64,000 nucleotides of DNA from Mesorhizobium wenxiniae (GTDB lineage: Bacteria; Pseudomonadota; Alphaproteobacteria; Rhizobiales; Rhizobiaceae), in NCBI RefSeq assembly GCF_002284535.1, contig NZ_NPKH01000020.1, positions 310,001-374,000 of the forward strand. The letters are read 5' to 3'. The position numbers and the translations under genes were made by a program. The notes beneath the pieces are model-generated. The model did not search any database and had not been told where the DNA came from. It saw only the letters and a list, made by a program, of their open reading frames with translations. Shown here piece after piece: positions 26,441-35,858 of the stretch. Position 1 is the stretch's first letter; each line of letters starts with the position of its first letter.

Positions 26441-27355
26441 TCACAGTCCGTTGGCGCGGAATTTGCCGTCGAGGAATTTCTTGGCGCGCGGCACGTCATC
26501 TTCCGAAAGATGCTCGATGATAACCGGGATGTTCGGGTGCTTTTCGGCCAGCCGCCTGAGATAGAGGTCGTAGTTCAGCGAACCGAGGCCTGGCGCCGGC
26601 AGCTCGATCTCGCCAACACCGCGGAAAGTGTGGCTCTCCAGCGCGTCCTCGTCGCCGATGTCGGCGTGCTTCTCCGACTTGTCACCTCCCGAGCGCTTGA
26701 CGTCCTTGGCATGGGCTATTCTGATCTTGTCGGTCAGCGTGTCGAATACCTGGTTCAGAATCTGGTCCATCCTGTCGATGTTGTGCGTCTCGAAATAGTT
26801 GGTCGGGTCCATCAAAAGGCCGAGACCGGGATGGTCGACCTGCGCGAACATCTTCACCGTCTCCTCGACCGAGCCGACGACATTGTTGACATAGGTTTCG
26901 AGCAGGAAGACCGCGCCGTGGTCGTATGCGGTCTGGGCAAGATCTGATATGACCTTGCGGCATTCCTCGAACCCTTCCTCGGTCTTGTTCTTGGGATGAT
27001 GCACCCAATCGGACTCGCTGTTGTAGGTGCCGGTTTCCGAGATAACGTAAGGCGAGCCGAAATCGCGCGCATTGCGGATGATTTCCTTGAGATAGCCGAC
27101 ACGCCTATCACGCTCGCCCATGTCCGGATGGATGATGTTGGTGTAGCCTGACACGCAGCACACCGGCAGATTGTGGTCGCGGAAGGTGTCGCGAACAGTC
27201 CGGGCCTTTTCCTTGGTGATCTGCCCGGCCGACAGGTCAACGTCCTTAAAATGGAGGTCGAGCTGCACCGTGTTGAAATCGAGCGCGCGGATCTTCTGCG
27301 CGGTTTCCTCGAGGCTGTACGGGAAATAGCCCGTGAAAATACCTGCCTGCATCAT
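26441..27355 (-). CDS. Sugar phosphate isomerase/epimerase (TIM barrel)
   Basis: 304 residues starting at the ATG at 27355 (a second ATG follows at once), with GGGAGGA upstream. Metal and active-site residues of the AP endonuclease-2-like barrel are visible in VISETGTYN, FLLETYVNN, LLMDPTNYFETHN and VIIEHLSEDD. The family includes xylose isomerase-like enzymes, IolE, IolI and MocC. It acts on free or phosphorylated sugars and keto-inositols. It lies between the dehydrogenase at 27382 and the CUT2 binding protein in one operon. Confidence 0.9.
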   Translation of the reverse strand: MMQAGIFTGYFPYSLEETAQKIRALDFNTVQLDLHFKDVDLSAGQITKEKARTVRDTFRDHNLPVCCVSGYTNIIHPDMGERDRRVGYLKEIIRNARDFGSPYVISETGTYNSESDWVHHPKNKTEEGFEECRKVISDLAQTAYDHGAVFLLETYVNNVVGSVEETVKMFAQVDHPGLGLLMDPTNYFETHNIDRMDQILNQVFDTLTDKIRIAHAKDVKRSGGDKSEKHADIGDEDALESHTFRGVGEIELPAPGLGSLNYDLYLRRLAEKHPNIPVIIEHLSEDDVPRAKKFLDGKFRANGL

Positions 27356-27381
27356 GATGTGAAGTCCTCCCTGTAGGCGAT

Positions 27382-28479
27382 TCAGTTGATTGAGTTTGTC
27401 GAGATTTCGGAAAGCTTGACCGTGCGGCCCTCGTCGATCGAGCGATAGCCGGCTTCGATCAGCGCCATGGTCTTGACGTTGTCGGCGACGGACAGCGCCG
27501 GCGGCGTGCCGGTCTTCACCGCGTGCTGGAGCTGCTCCATCACGCCGATGAAGGCATGCGGGAACCACATCGTGTCCCAGTTGGGCGTCATCCATTCGCC
27601 CCCGGTGGTCTCGGTCGAAGCATAGGTCAGCGTCGAGGCAGCGCCCGTCGGCCAGCCGATCGTGCCCTTGGCGACGCCCTTTGTGCCCTCGACGCGCCAG
27701 TTGATGTGCTGGTCGTCCTTGTAGCCCTCCTGGCGCGGACCGGACCAGACATCCTCCAGCGAAACGGCGAGCACGCCGGACGGGAACCGCAGCGTCGAAA
27801 CAGTGATGCCGTCCGAATGGTCGAAGCGCGTGCGCGGATCTTTGCGGGTCAGCGTCGTGATCTCGTCGGGATCGCCGAACAGAAAACGCAGCACGTCGAG
27901 ATGGTGGACGCTCATATTGGCAAGCGTCAGCCGGTCGTAGTCCTCGAGGAAGGTCTGCCAGTGGGGGATCGCATGCATGTCGATCTGGGCGAAGACGATG
28001 TCACCGAGCGCGCCGCTGTCCATGATCTGCTTCAGCACGCGCATCGACTGATCGTAGCGCATGTTCTGGTTGACCGAGAGGATCTTGCCGGCCTTGGCCG
28101 CCTCGTCGCGCAACTCGATCGCATCCTTGAGCGACAGCGCCAGCGGCTTCTGCGCCAGGACCGCCTTGATGTGCTTCTGCTTCAGCGCATGGCGGATCAG
28201 CGCCGGCTGCTGGTCCGGCGGAAAGGCAAGGTCGATGATCTCGACGTTTTCGTCCTCGATCAATTGTTCCGGCGTGTCGTGGACGGTCGGGATCTCCCAG
28301 CGCTTGGCGACCTTCTCGGCACTGGCCTTGGTCCGCGAGGCGATCGCCACCACCGGAAAGCCGGCGTCCTTGTAGGCGGCAAGATGGCATTCGGCCATGA
28401 TCATGCCGGCGCCGACACAGCCGATTTTGTACTCCCTGGTGCGGACTTTAACGTCCGGCTCGAAGTCTTTGCTCGTCAA
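27382..28479 (-). CDS. Gfo/Idh/MocA family oxidoreductase
   Basis: 365 residues. The NAD(P)-binding start is IGCVGAGMIMAECHLAAYKDAG, followed by the EKPLA-type motif in the variant AQKPLALSLKDAIEL, where glutamate of the usual EKP is replaced by glutamine. The C-terminal substrate domain contains MSVHHLDVLRFLFGD. The family oxidises sugars and inositols; MocA is the rhizopine member. The gene starts 36 bases after the ATPase stop at 28516, so it could be transcribed with the transporter upstream. Confidence 0.92.
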   Translation of the reverse strand: MTSKDFEPDVKVRTREYKIGCVGAGMIMAECHLAAYKDAGFPVVAIASRTKASAEKVAKRWEIPTVHDTPEQLIEDENVEIIDLAFPPDQQPALIRHALKQKHIKAVLAQKPLALSLKDAIELRDEAAKAGKILSVNQNMRYDQSMRVLKQIMDSGALGDIVFAQIDMHAIPHWQTFLEDYDRLTLANMSVHHLDVLRFLFGDPDEITTLTRKDPRTRFDHSDGITVSTLRFPSGVLAVSLEDVWSGPRQEGYKDDQHINWRVEGTKGVAKGTIGWPTGAASTLTYASTETTGGEWMTPNWDTMWFPHAFIGVMEQLQHAVKTGTPPALSVADNVKTMALIEAGYRSIDEGRTVKLSEISTNSIN

Positions 28480-28515
28480 TGTCTTTCTCCCGAAGCTCGT
28501 TTCTTGCGACCGCTG

Positions 28516-29607
28516 TCATCGTCCCAGCGCTGCCCCGCTTTGCCCGAAATAATGCACGCGGCCGGGCTCGCAGGATATCGCCACCATCGCGTCCGGCCTG
28601 ATATCCGGCTGGCCGCGCAGCAATGCCCTGAGGCGCGCCTGCCCGGCAGCGAGTGTCACCACGGTATAGCCGCCGAGCGGCTCGACCTCGAACACTCGCG
28701 CCGGGCGGCCCGCGCGCCCGTCTGAGACTCCACCCTCCGATATTTCCCCATCCGACCAGGGCCGCACCTTGATGTCTTCCGGCCTGACCCCGATCTCGAC
28801 GGCATCGGCCGGAGCAGCCTTGTCCGCGATACGGATCGCGCCTTCAGCCGCCTCGACGCCGCCCTCGCCGCGCAGCGACTTCAAGATATTCATCATCGGC
28901 GAACCGAGCAGCCGCGCCACATAAGTGCTCGCCGGCCGGTCATAGATCTCGGCCGGCGCGCCGATCTGTCTGATCCTGCCGTTCTCCAGGATGGCGATGC
29001 GGTCGGCAACCGACATCGCCTCTTCCTGGTCGTGGGTGACATAGATCAGCGTCTTGCCGAGCTCGCGCTGGATGCGCTTCAACTCGACGCGCGTCTCCTC
29101 GCGCAGCCTGGCGTCGAGCGCCGAGATCGGATCGTCCATCAGATAGGCATTGGGATCGCGCACCAGCGCGCGGGCGATCGCAACGCGCTGCCGCTCGCCA
29201 CCGGAAAGCTGCGCCGGCGGCTTGTGCAGGATGTGGCCGATATGCAGCTTGGCCGCGACGTCGGCGACACGCTTTTCGATTTCGGCCTCGGCGACCCGGT
29301 GTTCGACCAAGGGGAAGCGAACATTGTCGCGCGCGCTCATATGCGGAAACAGCGCTAGGTTCTGGAACACCATGGCGACGTTGCGCTCGGCTGGCGACAT
29401 TGTATTGACTGGACTGCCGCCGATCAGGATCTCGCCTGAGTCAGGCGTTTCCAAGCCGAGCACCAGACGCAGCATCGTCGACTTGCCCGACAGCGGCGGA
29501 CCGAAGAAGCAGAAGAACTCATTGTCGTTGACCGTGAACGAGGCATCGTCGACGGCGATCGTGGCGCCATAGCGTTTCGTCACATTGCGGAAAACGATAT
29601 CGGCCAT
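28516..29607 (-). CDS. ABC transporter ATPase A (GlpS-like) with Asp at the catalytic Glu position
   Basis: 363 residues, MalK/UgpC type with a C-terminal regulatory TOBE region. Walker A is GPPLSGKST, atypical but fitting GxxxxGKS, and the signature is LSGGERQ. Walker B reads YLMDDPISALD: the catalytic glutamate is Asp159. The gene lies four bases after a second, different ATPase, as in the glycerol transporter glpSTPQV of Rhizobium, which also uses two ATPases. It should form a heterodimer with ATPase B. See the separate finding on complementary sites. Confidence 0.92.
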   Translation of the reverse strand: MADIVFRNVTKRYGATIAVDDASFTVNDNEFFCFFGPPLSGKSTMLRLVLGLETPDSGEILIGGSPVNTMSPAERNVAMVFQNLALFPHMSARDNVRFPLVEHRVAEAEIEKRVADVAAKLHIGHILHKPPAQLSGGERQRVAIARALVRDPNAYLMDDPISALDARLREETRVELKRIQRELGKTLIYVTHDQEEAMSVADRIAILENGRIRQIGAPAEIYDRPASTYVARLLGSPMMNILKSLRGEGGVEAAEGAIRIADKAAPADAVEIGVRPEDIKVRPWSDGEISEGGVSDGRAGRPARVFEVEPLGGYTVVTLAAGQARLRALLRGQPDIRPDAMVAISCEPGRVHYFGQSGAALGR

Positions 29608-29611
29608 GGTC

Positions 29612-30703
29612 TCAGCCCGCTTTCATGGCAAGGCCGGTGGCGGCGTCGAAGACGCGTACCGACTGCGCGGCCGGTGCGATCACAGCTGTTTGCCCGACCG
29701 ACAGTGCCACATCATTGTCGAGCACCGCCTTCACCGCAGCCTCGCCGTCGCCGAGATGGATAATGGTACGCGCGCCGATCCGCTCGACGAAATTCACCGG
29801 CATCGACAGGCCGCGGCCGCTTTCGGCCAATGTCACCTGCTCCGGTCGGAAGCCGTAGAGCACCTCACCCCGCACGCCCCGCACAGCGGCGGTAATTTCG
29901 ACCGGCAGCGGCGGCGTGACTCCGAGCGGCCCGAGATCAACGACCAGCCCACGGTCGCTTTCCGCCGGCCTGCCTCTGAGCAGGTTCATCCCCGGCGCAC
30001 CGATGAAGCGGGCGACGAAGACATTGGCCGGATCGTTGTAGACCTCGAGCGGCGTGCCGACCTGCTGCAGCACGCCGTGGTCCATCACCGTGATGCGGTC
30101 GGCCATGGTCATCGCTTCGAGCTGGTCGTGGGTGACATAGACCATGGTTTGCCGGAACTGCCGCTGCAACTGCTTCAGTTCGGTCCGCATCACCGCCCGG
30201 AAGGCCGCATCGACATTGGACAGCGGCTCGTCGAGCAGGAAGATCGCCGGCTCCATGATCGCCGAACGGCCGATCGCCACGCGCTGCAATATGTTGACCG
30301 ACAGCCTGTCGGCCTTGCGGTCGAGCAGCGGCGTCAATTGCAGCATCTCGGCAATGGCTCCGACGCGACGGTCGATCTCGGCCTTTGGCGCGCCGCGCAT
30401 TTTCGGGCCGTAGGCGAGGTTCTGCCGCACGCTCATATGGGTGAAGATCGCGTAGTTCTGGAAGACGAAGCCGACGCCGCGCCGTCCCATCGGCACGCCG
30501 GTCATGTCGCGCTCGCCGAACAGGATCTTCCCGCTGGTCGGCTCCTCCATGCCGGCGATCATGTTCATGGTCGTCGACTTGCCGCAGCCTGACGGCCCGA
30601 GCAGCGCCATGAACTCGCCGTCGGCGATTGCCAGATCCATCGTCTTCAGCGCGGTGAAGTCGCCGAACTTCTTGACCAGATTCTGCAGATGGATGGCGCT
30701 CAT
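29612..30703 (-). CDS. ABC transporter ATPase B (GlpT-like) with a degenerate signature motif
   Basis: 363 residues from the ATG at 30703, which overlaps the permease stop (ATGA). Walker A is GPSGCGKST and Walker B FLLDEPLSNVD, both canonical. The ABC signature LSGGQ is replaced by LSVNILQ (residues 134-140). A TOBE-like C-terminal region follows. It pairs with ATPase A in one importer. The open frame reaches far upstream of 30703, but that is an overlap artefact of the GC-rich sequence. Confidence 0.92.
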   Translation of the reverse strand: MSAIHLQNLVKKFGDFTALKTMDLAIADGEFMALLGPSGCGKSTTMNMIAGMEEPTSGKILFGERDMTGVPMGRRGVGFVFQNYAIFTHMSVRQNLAYGPKMRGAPKAEIDRRVGAIAEMLQLTPLLDRKADRLSVNILQRVAIGRSAIMEPAIFLLDEPLSNVDAAFRAVMRTELKQLQRQFRQTMVYVTHDQLEAMTMADRITVMDHGVLQQVGTPLEVYNDPANVFVARFIGAPGMNLLRGRPAESDRGLVVDLGPLGVTPPLPVEITAAVRGVRGEVLYGFRPEQVTLAESGRGLSMPVNFVERIGARTIIHLGDGEAAVKAVLDNDVALSVGQTAVIAPAAQSVRVFDAATGLAMKAG

Positions 30704-31659
30704 GCCAGCACCTCCCGCGCCCGCGCCATGCGCTTCATGGCAAATACCGCTGCGATGGACAGCACGATCAGGATGGCCAGCGCGATCGCCGCGACATAGC
30801 CCCAGATCAGGTCCTGGGTGGTGAGCTTGTAGATGTAGACGGAGATCGTCTCGGTTGCGACGCCGGGACCGCCGCCGGTCATGATGTAGAGCGTGTCGAA
30901 TATCTTGAAGTTCTCGATCACCCGGATCGCCAGCGCGATGATGATGATCGTCTTCATCTTCGGCAGCACGATGGTGACGAAGCGCTGCCAGGAATTGGCC
31001 CCGAGCAGCGTCGCCGCCTTGATCTGGTCCTCGGGCACGCCGACCAGGCCGGCAAGCAGGATGAGGAACATCAGTGGTGTCCACTGCCAGATGTCGGCGA
31101 TCATGACGGCGATGAGCGCCAGCGTCGGGTCCGAAAGCCAGGCGATCGTGACGGGAAAGCCTGATAGCGCCGACAGGATGTCGTTGACCGGGCCGCCCGA
31201 CTGGAACAGCATGAAGAACATGTAGCCGGCCACCGCCGGCACCACCATCATCGGCATCAGCAGGATCGAATAGAATACCCGCCTGCCCAGAAACTCGTCG
31301 GCAAACAGCGTGGCGAGCGCGAGGCCGAGCAGGAATTCCGCAGGCACGCAGATGATCATGACGATGGCCGTGCGCTTCAGCGCGCTCCAGAAGCGCGCGT
31401 CGGCGGCAAGGTCGGTGTAGTTGGCGAAATTGTTCCACAGCGACCAGGCGTTCCACCAGCCGAGGCCGGACAGCGGCGACCAGTCGGTCAGGCTAATATA
31501 GAGCTGCATGAGCAGCGGGAAGACGGCGATGAACAGCACCAGGATCTGCGCCGGCAGCGTCAGCCGGAAGCCGAGCTTTGCCCCTTCGTCCCGCAAGGCC
31601 GGCTTTGCCTGGACGGCCTTCATCACGTCCTCCGAAATCGTCGCAGTCACCGCGCTCAT
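30700..31659 (-). CDS. ABC transporter permease (CUT1, MalF/UgpA-like)
   Basis: 319 residues from the ATG at 31659, which overlaps the previous stop. Six membrane segments are expected; the first is [20 protein letters not shown] and the EAA loop is in [21 protein letters not shown]. It forms the heterodimeric channel with the next permease. Both ends overlap neighbours by four bases, so translation of the permease-ATPase block is coupled. Confidence 0.92.
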   Translation of the reverse strand: MSAVTATISEDVMKAVQAKPALRDEGAKLGFRLTLPAQILVLFIAVFPLLMQLYISLTDWSPLSGLGWWNAWSLWNNFANYTDLAADARFWSALKRTAIVMIICVPAEFLLGLALATLFADEFLGRRVFYSILLMPMMVVPAVAGYMFFMLFQSGGPVNDILSALSGFPVTIAWLSDPTLALIAVMIADIWQWTPLMFLILLAGLVGVPEDQIKAATLLGANSWQRFVTIVLPKMKTIIIIALAIRVIENFKIFDTLYIMTGGGPGVATETISVYIYKLTTQDLIWGYVAAIALAILIVLSIAAVFAMKRMARAREVLA

Positions 31660-32516
31660 TGCTTGAGCGCCCCAAAGGTCAGCCCGCGCACCAGATGGCG
31701 CTGGATGGCGACGCCCATGATCACAGGCGGCACTGCGGCGATGAGACCGAGCGCCGCTTTGGCGCCGTAGAGCTGTCCCGTCATCGAGGAGGACAGCGAG
31801 GCCATGTAGACGGGGACCGTCACCCATTCGCGCGTCGTCAGAAGCAGCGCGATCAGATAGTCCGACCAGTTGAGAATGAAGACGAACAGCGCGGCGCTGG
31901 CCAGCGGTGCGCGCATCATCGGCAGCGTGATGCGGGTGAAGACGCGCCACCGCGAACAGCCCTCAACCAGCGCCGCTTCCTCGATCTCGCGCGGCATGTC
32001 GTCGAAGAAGGTCTTCATCAGCCAGAAGGCGAAAGGCAGCGTGACGATGCCGTAGATCAGCGACAGTCCCCACCAGCTGTCGGTGAAGTTGAGGAAAGCC
32101 CACATGATCATGACCGGGGTCATCACCGCCATCGGCGGAAACAGGCGAAGCTGGATCAGCGCCAGCGGCAGATTCTGGCCCGAGCCGAAGCGCGACAGTC
32201 CGTAGGCGGCTGCCGTGCCGGCCGACATGGCGATTGCCGTGCCGAACGTGGCCGACAGCAGCGACGACAGGATCGGTTTCAGCGCGGTGCGGTCGAGCGC
32301 GACGATCAGATTGTTGGTCGATTCCCCGAAGACGAACCGGAAATTGCTGAGCGTCGGGTTCTTCGGCCACCAGGTCAGGTGGGCGCCGGTCGCCGACCAT
32401 TCGGCGATCGGCTTGAAGGCCATCGACACCATCCACAGGATCGGCACCAGCGTCACCGCCATGGCCGCAAGGATCGCCGCATAGCGGAATATTTCGAAAG
32501 GAACGGAACGCTTCAT
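31656..32516 (-). CDS. ABC transporter permease (CUT1, MalG/UgpE-like)
   Basis: 286 residues with an opening segment [20 protein letters not shown] and the EAA loop [23 protein letters not shown]. This is the second channel subunit of the two-ATPase importer. It starts 81 bases after the binding-protein stop and overlaps the next permease by four bases. Confidence 0.92.
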   Translation of the reverse strand: MKRSVPFEIFRYAAILAAMAVTLVPILWMVSMAFKPIAEWSATGAHLTWWPKNPTLSNFRFVFGESTNNLIVALDRTALKPILSSLLSATFGTAIAMSAGTAAAYGLSRFGSGQNLPLALIQLRLFPPMAVMTPVMIMWAFLNFTDSWWGLSLIYGIVTLPFAFWLMKTFFDDMPREIEEAALVEGCSRWRVFTRITLPMMRAPLASAALFVFILNWSDYLIALLLTTREWVTVPVYMASLSSSMTGQLYGAKAALGLIAAVPPVIMGVAIQRHLVRGLTFGALKQ

Positions 32517-32596
32517 CTTGCAGCTTTGCTGGGGTCATCGTTTGCAGAGGGGAAGAGCAATCAATCCTCCCCTCCATTCGGATTCAGGGAGCAGGA

Positions 32597-34210
32597 TCAG
32601 CTGACCGGATCGAGAACAGTAGGCCAGGCTTCCTTGTTGGTCTTGATGGCTTCGAGAAGCTTCTCCTCGCCGGTGCGGCGGGCGATCTTCTTCCATTCGA
32701 CCTCGGTGTCGGCCATCGCCTGCTCGGCGGTCTTGGCCTTGGTAAGTGCTGCGACGAGGTTCTCGTCCAGCGCATTGTGGAAGGCGGTGGCGCCGGGATA
32801 GTTGATGGTCGGCACGGTGCGGGCGACCGTCTCGCGCACCACATCCATGTGGTAGGCGTGATAGGTTTGGCGGACGAGCGGGTCGGAGAAATCCGACAGT
32901 CGGAACGGATCGAAATAGCCGCCGGGATTGGCGGTCATCCAGGCATAGATCCGGCTCGATCCCAACCACTGCAGGAACAGGTAACAGGCCTCCGGATTCT
33001 TGGCCTGCGAGGAGACCGAAGCCGAGAGGTTCAGCCACAGCACCGAACGGCTGATCAGCTTCCCGTCGATCTCGCGGCCGGGCGGCAGCATCGAGCCGAT
33101 CTTGCCGGTGACCTGCGAATCCTTGTTGCCGGCATTGTCGAGGAATTTCGGCAGGTTGGAGAAGGCGCAGGTCATGGCGGCGCCGCCCTTGGCGAAATTG
33201 CCGTACTGCTCCGGCCAGCCCCAGGAGATCGTGTCCGGCGAATGATGGGCCAGCGAGGCGATGTACTCGTTGGTCGCAGCGATGCCTTGCTCCGAATTGA
33301 TCAGCGGCTTGCCGGTGTCGTCGAACAGGAACTGATTGGGCGAAGCCATTGAGACATAACGCTGATACCAATTGGTATAGCCCCAGCCCTGGTTGCGCAG
33401 ATCCGTTGAGCCGAACAGGCCCTTGTCCGGGCGCTGGAAGAAGGCCGCGATCTCGTCATGCTGCTTCCAGGTCTTCGGCGGCGCCAATTCGTAGCCATGC
33501 TTGTCGGAGAAGGCTTTCTTTTCGGCCGCGTCGCCGAACAGATCGGTGCGGTAGACCCAGGTCTGGAAATCGCCATCCAGCGACACGCCATAGGTCGAGC
33601 CGCGATACTGGTTGAGCAGCGAGACGCCCTTGGCGCCGTTGACATAGCCGCGCTCGGGATCGTCCCATTCCGGCTTGTACTGGGCGACGAAGTCGTCGAG
33701 CTTCAGGATGCCGCCGGTTTCGGCGAGATCGCCAAGACGGTTCCATTCCACCGCGTAGATATCATAGGCCCCACCCTTGGTGGAGATGTCCTGCATTGTC
33801 TTGGTGAACTCCTGGCCATTCGGCACGCCGACGATCTCGAGCGGAATGCCGGTTTCCTTCTCCCACAGGTCCTTGATCGAGGGCGCGCCGGCAGGAAATG
33901 GCTGCGTCAACTGGCCGATCGAGCCGTCGGACAGGCCGAGCACGATTTTGGCAGGCGCCTTGCCGGCGCCCTTCATCGCCTTTGCCGCCTCGATGGCGCG
34001 GCCTTCCGGCGTATCAGGCCCATACTGATAACGCTCTGAGCCGTCGAAGCCCGTCGGGCCGCCGATCATGCCCGGCGCGAGCGCATCGGCCGCATAGGCG
34101 CGGCTGGGACGAATGAATTTCGGTGCGATACCTGCGGCGGCAACAAGCACTGCCGCCTTTCCACCGGACGCCAGCAAACGGCGCCGCGACATGCCGATCA
34201 TATCAGACAT
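32597..34210 (-). CDS. ABC transporter substrate-binding protein, Tat-exported (GlpV-like)
   Basis: 537 residues from the ATG at 34210, with GAGGGAGAA upstream. The N-terminus has a twin-arginine signal, SRRRLLASGGKAAVLVAAAG, cleaved near AYA-AD. At over 500 residues it is longer than most family 1 binding proteins and fits the GlpV type of the glycerol-like transporters in rhizobia. It contains VEWNRLGDLAETGGILKLDDF and a tryptophan-rich middle. First gene of the long minus-strand run and divergent from the LacI regulator. Confidence 0.91.
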   Translation of the reverse strand: MSDMIGMSRRRLLASGGKAAVLVAAAGIAPKFIRPSRAYAADALAPGMIGGPTGFDGSERYQYGPDTPEGRAIEAAKAMKGAGKAPAKIVLGLSDGSIGQLTQPFPAGAPSIKDLWEKETGIPLEIVGVPNGQEFTKTMQDISTKGGAYDIYAVEWNRLGDLAETGGILKLDDFVAQYKPEWDDPERGYVNGAKGVSLLNQYRGSTYGVSLDGDFQTWVYRTDLFGDAAEKKAFSDKHGYELAPPKTWKQHDEIAAFFQRPDKGLFGSTDLRNQGWGYTNWYQRYVSMASPNQFLFDDTGKPLINSEQGIAATNEYIASLAHHSPDTISWGWPEQYGNFAKGGAAMTCAFSNLPKFLDNAGNKDSQVTGKIGSMLPPGREIDGKLISRSVLWLNLSASVSSQAKNPEACYLFLQWLGSSRIYAWMTANPGGYFDPFRLSDFSDPLVRQTYHAYHMDVVRETVARTVPTINYPGATAFHNALDENLVAALTKAKTAEQAMADTEVEWKKIARRTGEEKLLEAIKTNKEAWPTVLDPVS

Positions 34211-34580
34211 TGGAAGTTCTCCCTCGGGGCCTTGTTCCTCCACGGCCCTCATGATGGATATTGACGACACTATGGGAAGGCTGTCAACATCATAGATACT
34301 CAGAACACGTCATAACATCGCAAATGAGGGGAGAGAATGCAGTCCAACGAGGTCACTCTACGGTACCTGGTGCTTGAATTTGAGGGAACCGTGCGCCGCG
34401 CCTACCCTTTTCGATCCGGCTCGACGATTTGGTGTAGCGCGCCGGCTTGCGCATCGGCTAAGGCCGGATACATCATTTCCCATCAGAATCGCGGATGGCA
34501 ATGAAGTCGTCGTCCGACGTACATCCGTTAATCCGCGGTTTTGATGCGCCTGTAGCGCACTAGCAGTAAGGTGATCGACT
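34211..34580. promoter_or_regulatory. Divergent control region between transporter operon and LacI regulator
   Basis: A 370-base stretch with no supported gene. A leftward promoter candidate lies at 34259-34287. TTGAC at 34261 and GTCAA at 34283 form a loose inverted pair around it. No clear CG-centred LacI palindrome was seen, so the operator stays unassigned. Confidence 0.45.
34259..34287 (-). promoter_or_regulatory. Promoter candidate of the two-ATPase ABC operon
   Basis: On the minus strand TTGACA (34287-34282), a 17-base spacer and TCAATA (34264-34259) end 48 bases before the binding-protein start. The -35 box is perfect and the -10 box is weak. Confidence 0.4.
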
Positions 34581-35612
34581 ATGCGGTCCACCCTGACAGA
34601 CATAGCCCGGGAAGCCGGCGTTTCAGCCGCCACGGTCGATCGTGTGCTCAACAACCGCGCCGGGGTCAGGGCGCGCACCCGCGAAGTCGTACTCGAAACG
34701 GCGCAGCGGCTTGGCTACATCGCGGAAAATTCGAACAGCCCAACCCCGCGCAATGCGCTGCGCGGCGATGTCATACGGCTCGATTTCGCTCTGCCCGCCG
34801 GCACCAATTCCTTCATCAAGATGCTGCACCGGCATATCGAGGCGCAGGCGCAGTCGCGGCCGGACCTCGACGTGCGCGTCGCCACGATCGAAGGCTTCAA
34901 TCCCGACCGACTTGCCCGCCTGCTGCAGGAATTGCGCGGCCAGACGCAAGGTGTCGGCGTCATTGCGCTCGACCATCCGACCGTCCGTGAGACAATCCGC
35001 TCGCTGTCGGCCAGCGGCGTCAAGGTCGTCACCATCGCGTCCGACATCCTGCATGTGCCGAGGATCGCCTATATCGGCATCGACAACCGCGCCGCCGGGC
35101 GCCTCGCCGGCTATTTGCTCAATCGCTTCATGGGCGCTGATCGTCCGGGCAAGGTCGCACTGTTCGCCGGCTCGCTCTCCTATCGCGGCCATGAGGAACG
35201 CGAGATGGGGTTCCGCCACATCCTCACGGAAGAATCGCCCAATCTGCAGATCGTCGAGATGCGCGAGATGCTGGACGACCGGGAAAAGGCCTATGCGGAG
35301 GCCTCCGCCCTGCTGGACCGGCATCCGGACCTGGCCGCGATCTACAATGTCGGTGCCGGCAACACCGGCATCGCTCGCGCGCTTAAGGAGCGTGGGCGCG
35401 CACTGTCGACCGTGTTTCTCGGCCACGAGGTGACGGAAGGCACCAAGGATCTTTTGCTCGACGGCACGCTCGACGCGGTCATCGACCAGAACCCGCGCGT
35501 CGAGGCCCGCGAAGCGCTCAACACCTTGACCCATGCGGTCAGGGGCTCGCCCTACGAACTGCACCAGCCAAGGCTGCAGGTGATCTTCAGGGAAAGCATC
35601 CCGGAGATCTGA
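34581..35612 (+). CDS. LacI family transcriptional regulator
   Basis: 343 residues. The N-terminal helix-turn-helix reads LTDIAREAGVSAATVDRVLN with hinge ARTREVVLETAQRLGY. The C-terminal sugar-binding domain is of the periplasmic type (IGIDNRAAGRLAGYLL, VALFAGSLSYRGHEERE, FLGHEVTEGTKDLL). It is divergent from the ABC operon at 34210 and probably represses it until its sugar or polyol inducer appears. No other regulator lies in the 14-kb minus-strand run, so it may control the whole locus. Confidence 0.93.
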   Translation: MRSTLTDIAREAGVSAATVDRVLNNRAGVRARTREVVLETAQRLGYIAENSNSPTPRNALRGDVIRLDFALPAGTNSFIKMLHRHIEAQAQSRPDLDVRVATIEGFNPDRLARLLQELRGQTQGVGVIALDHPTVRETIRSLSASGVKVVTIASDILHVPRIAYIGIDNRAAGRLAGYLLNRFMGADRPGKVALFAGSLSYRGHEEREMGFRHILTEESPNLQIVEMREMLDDREKAYAEASALLDRHPDLAAIYNVGAGNTGIARALKERGRALSTVFLGHEVTEGTKDLLLDGTLDAVIDQNPRVEAREALNTLTHAVRGSPYELHQPRLQVIFRESIPEI

Positions 35613-35858
35613 ACGGAAGTTCCGGGATAAGAGAGGTCGCGCCAGCAAGTGGGGCTGTGGCGCTGCGGCGATCAGGGTAATCTGAGCTCGATGCCGTGCG
35701 GGCTGTTGTCTTCGGGACGAGGAGGACCGGGATCTCCTCCGCATGCAAACGGTTCGGCGTTCGGCTGGGTTCGCGGCGGAAGCGGCTGCCGCGAGGATCG
35801 TTCGCGAACACTGGCGCGGCACGCTGGGGCTCGGCCGCGACGAGACGCTGGCTGCGGC

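Noticed and set aside
34261..34287. LacI operator from the TTGAC/GTCAA pair
   Set aside because: The arms are 17 bases apart with no CG centre, unlike LacI operators. The bases are better explained as part of a promoter.
34330..34678. Minus-strand frame between the binding protein and LacI genes
   Set aside because: It overlaps the LacI start and the divergent promoter region and has no motif or ribosome site.
35613..35858. Short frames after the LacI gene (for example 35743-36006)
   Set aside because: No ribosome site, no recognisable family, and they run into the aconitase X small subunit on the other strand. Treated as intergenic.
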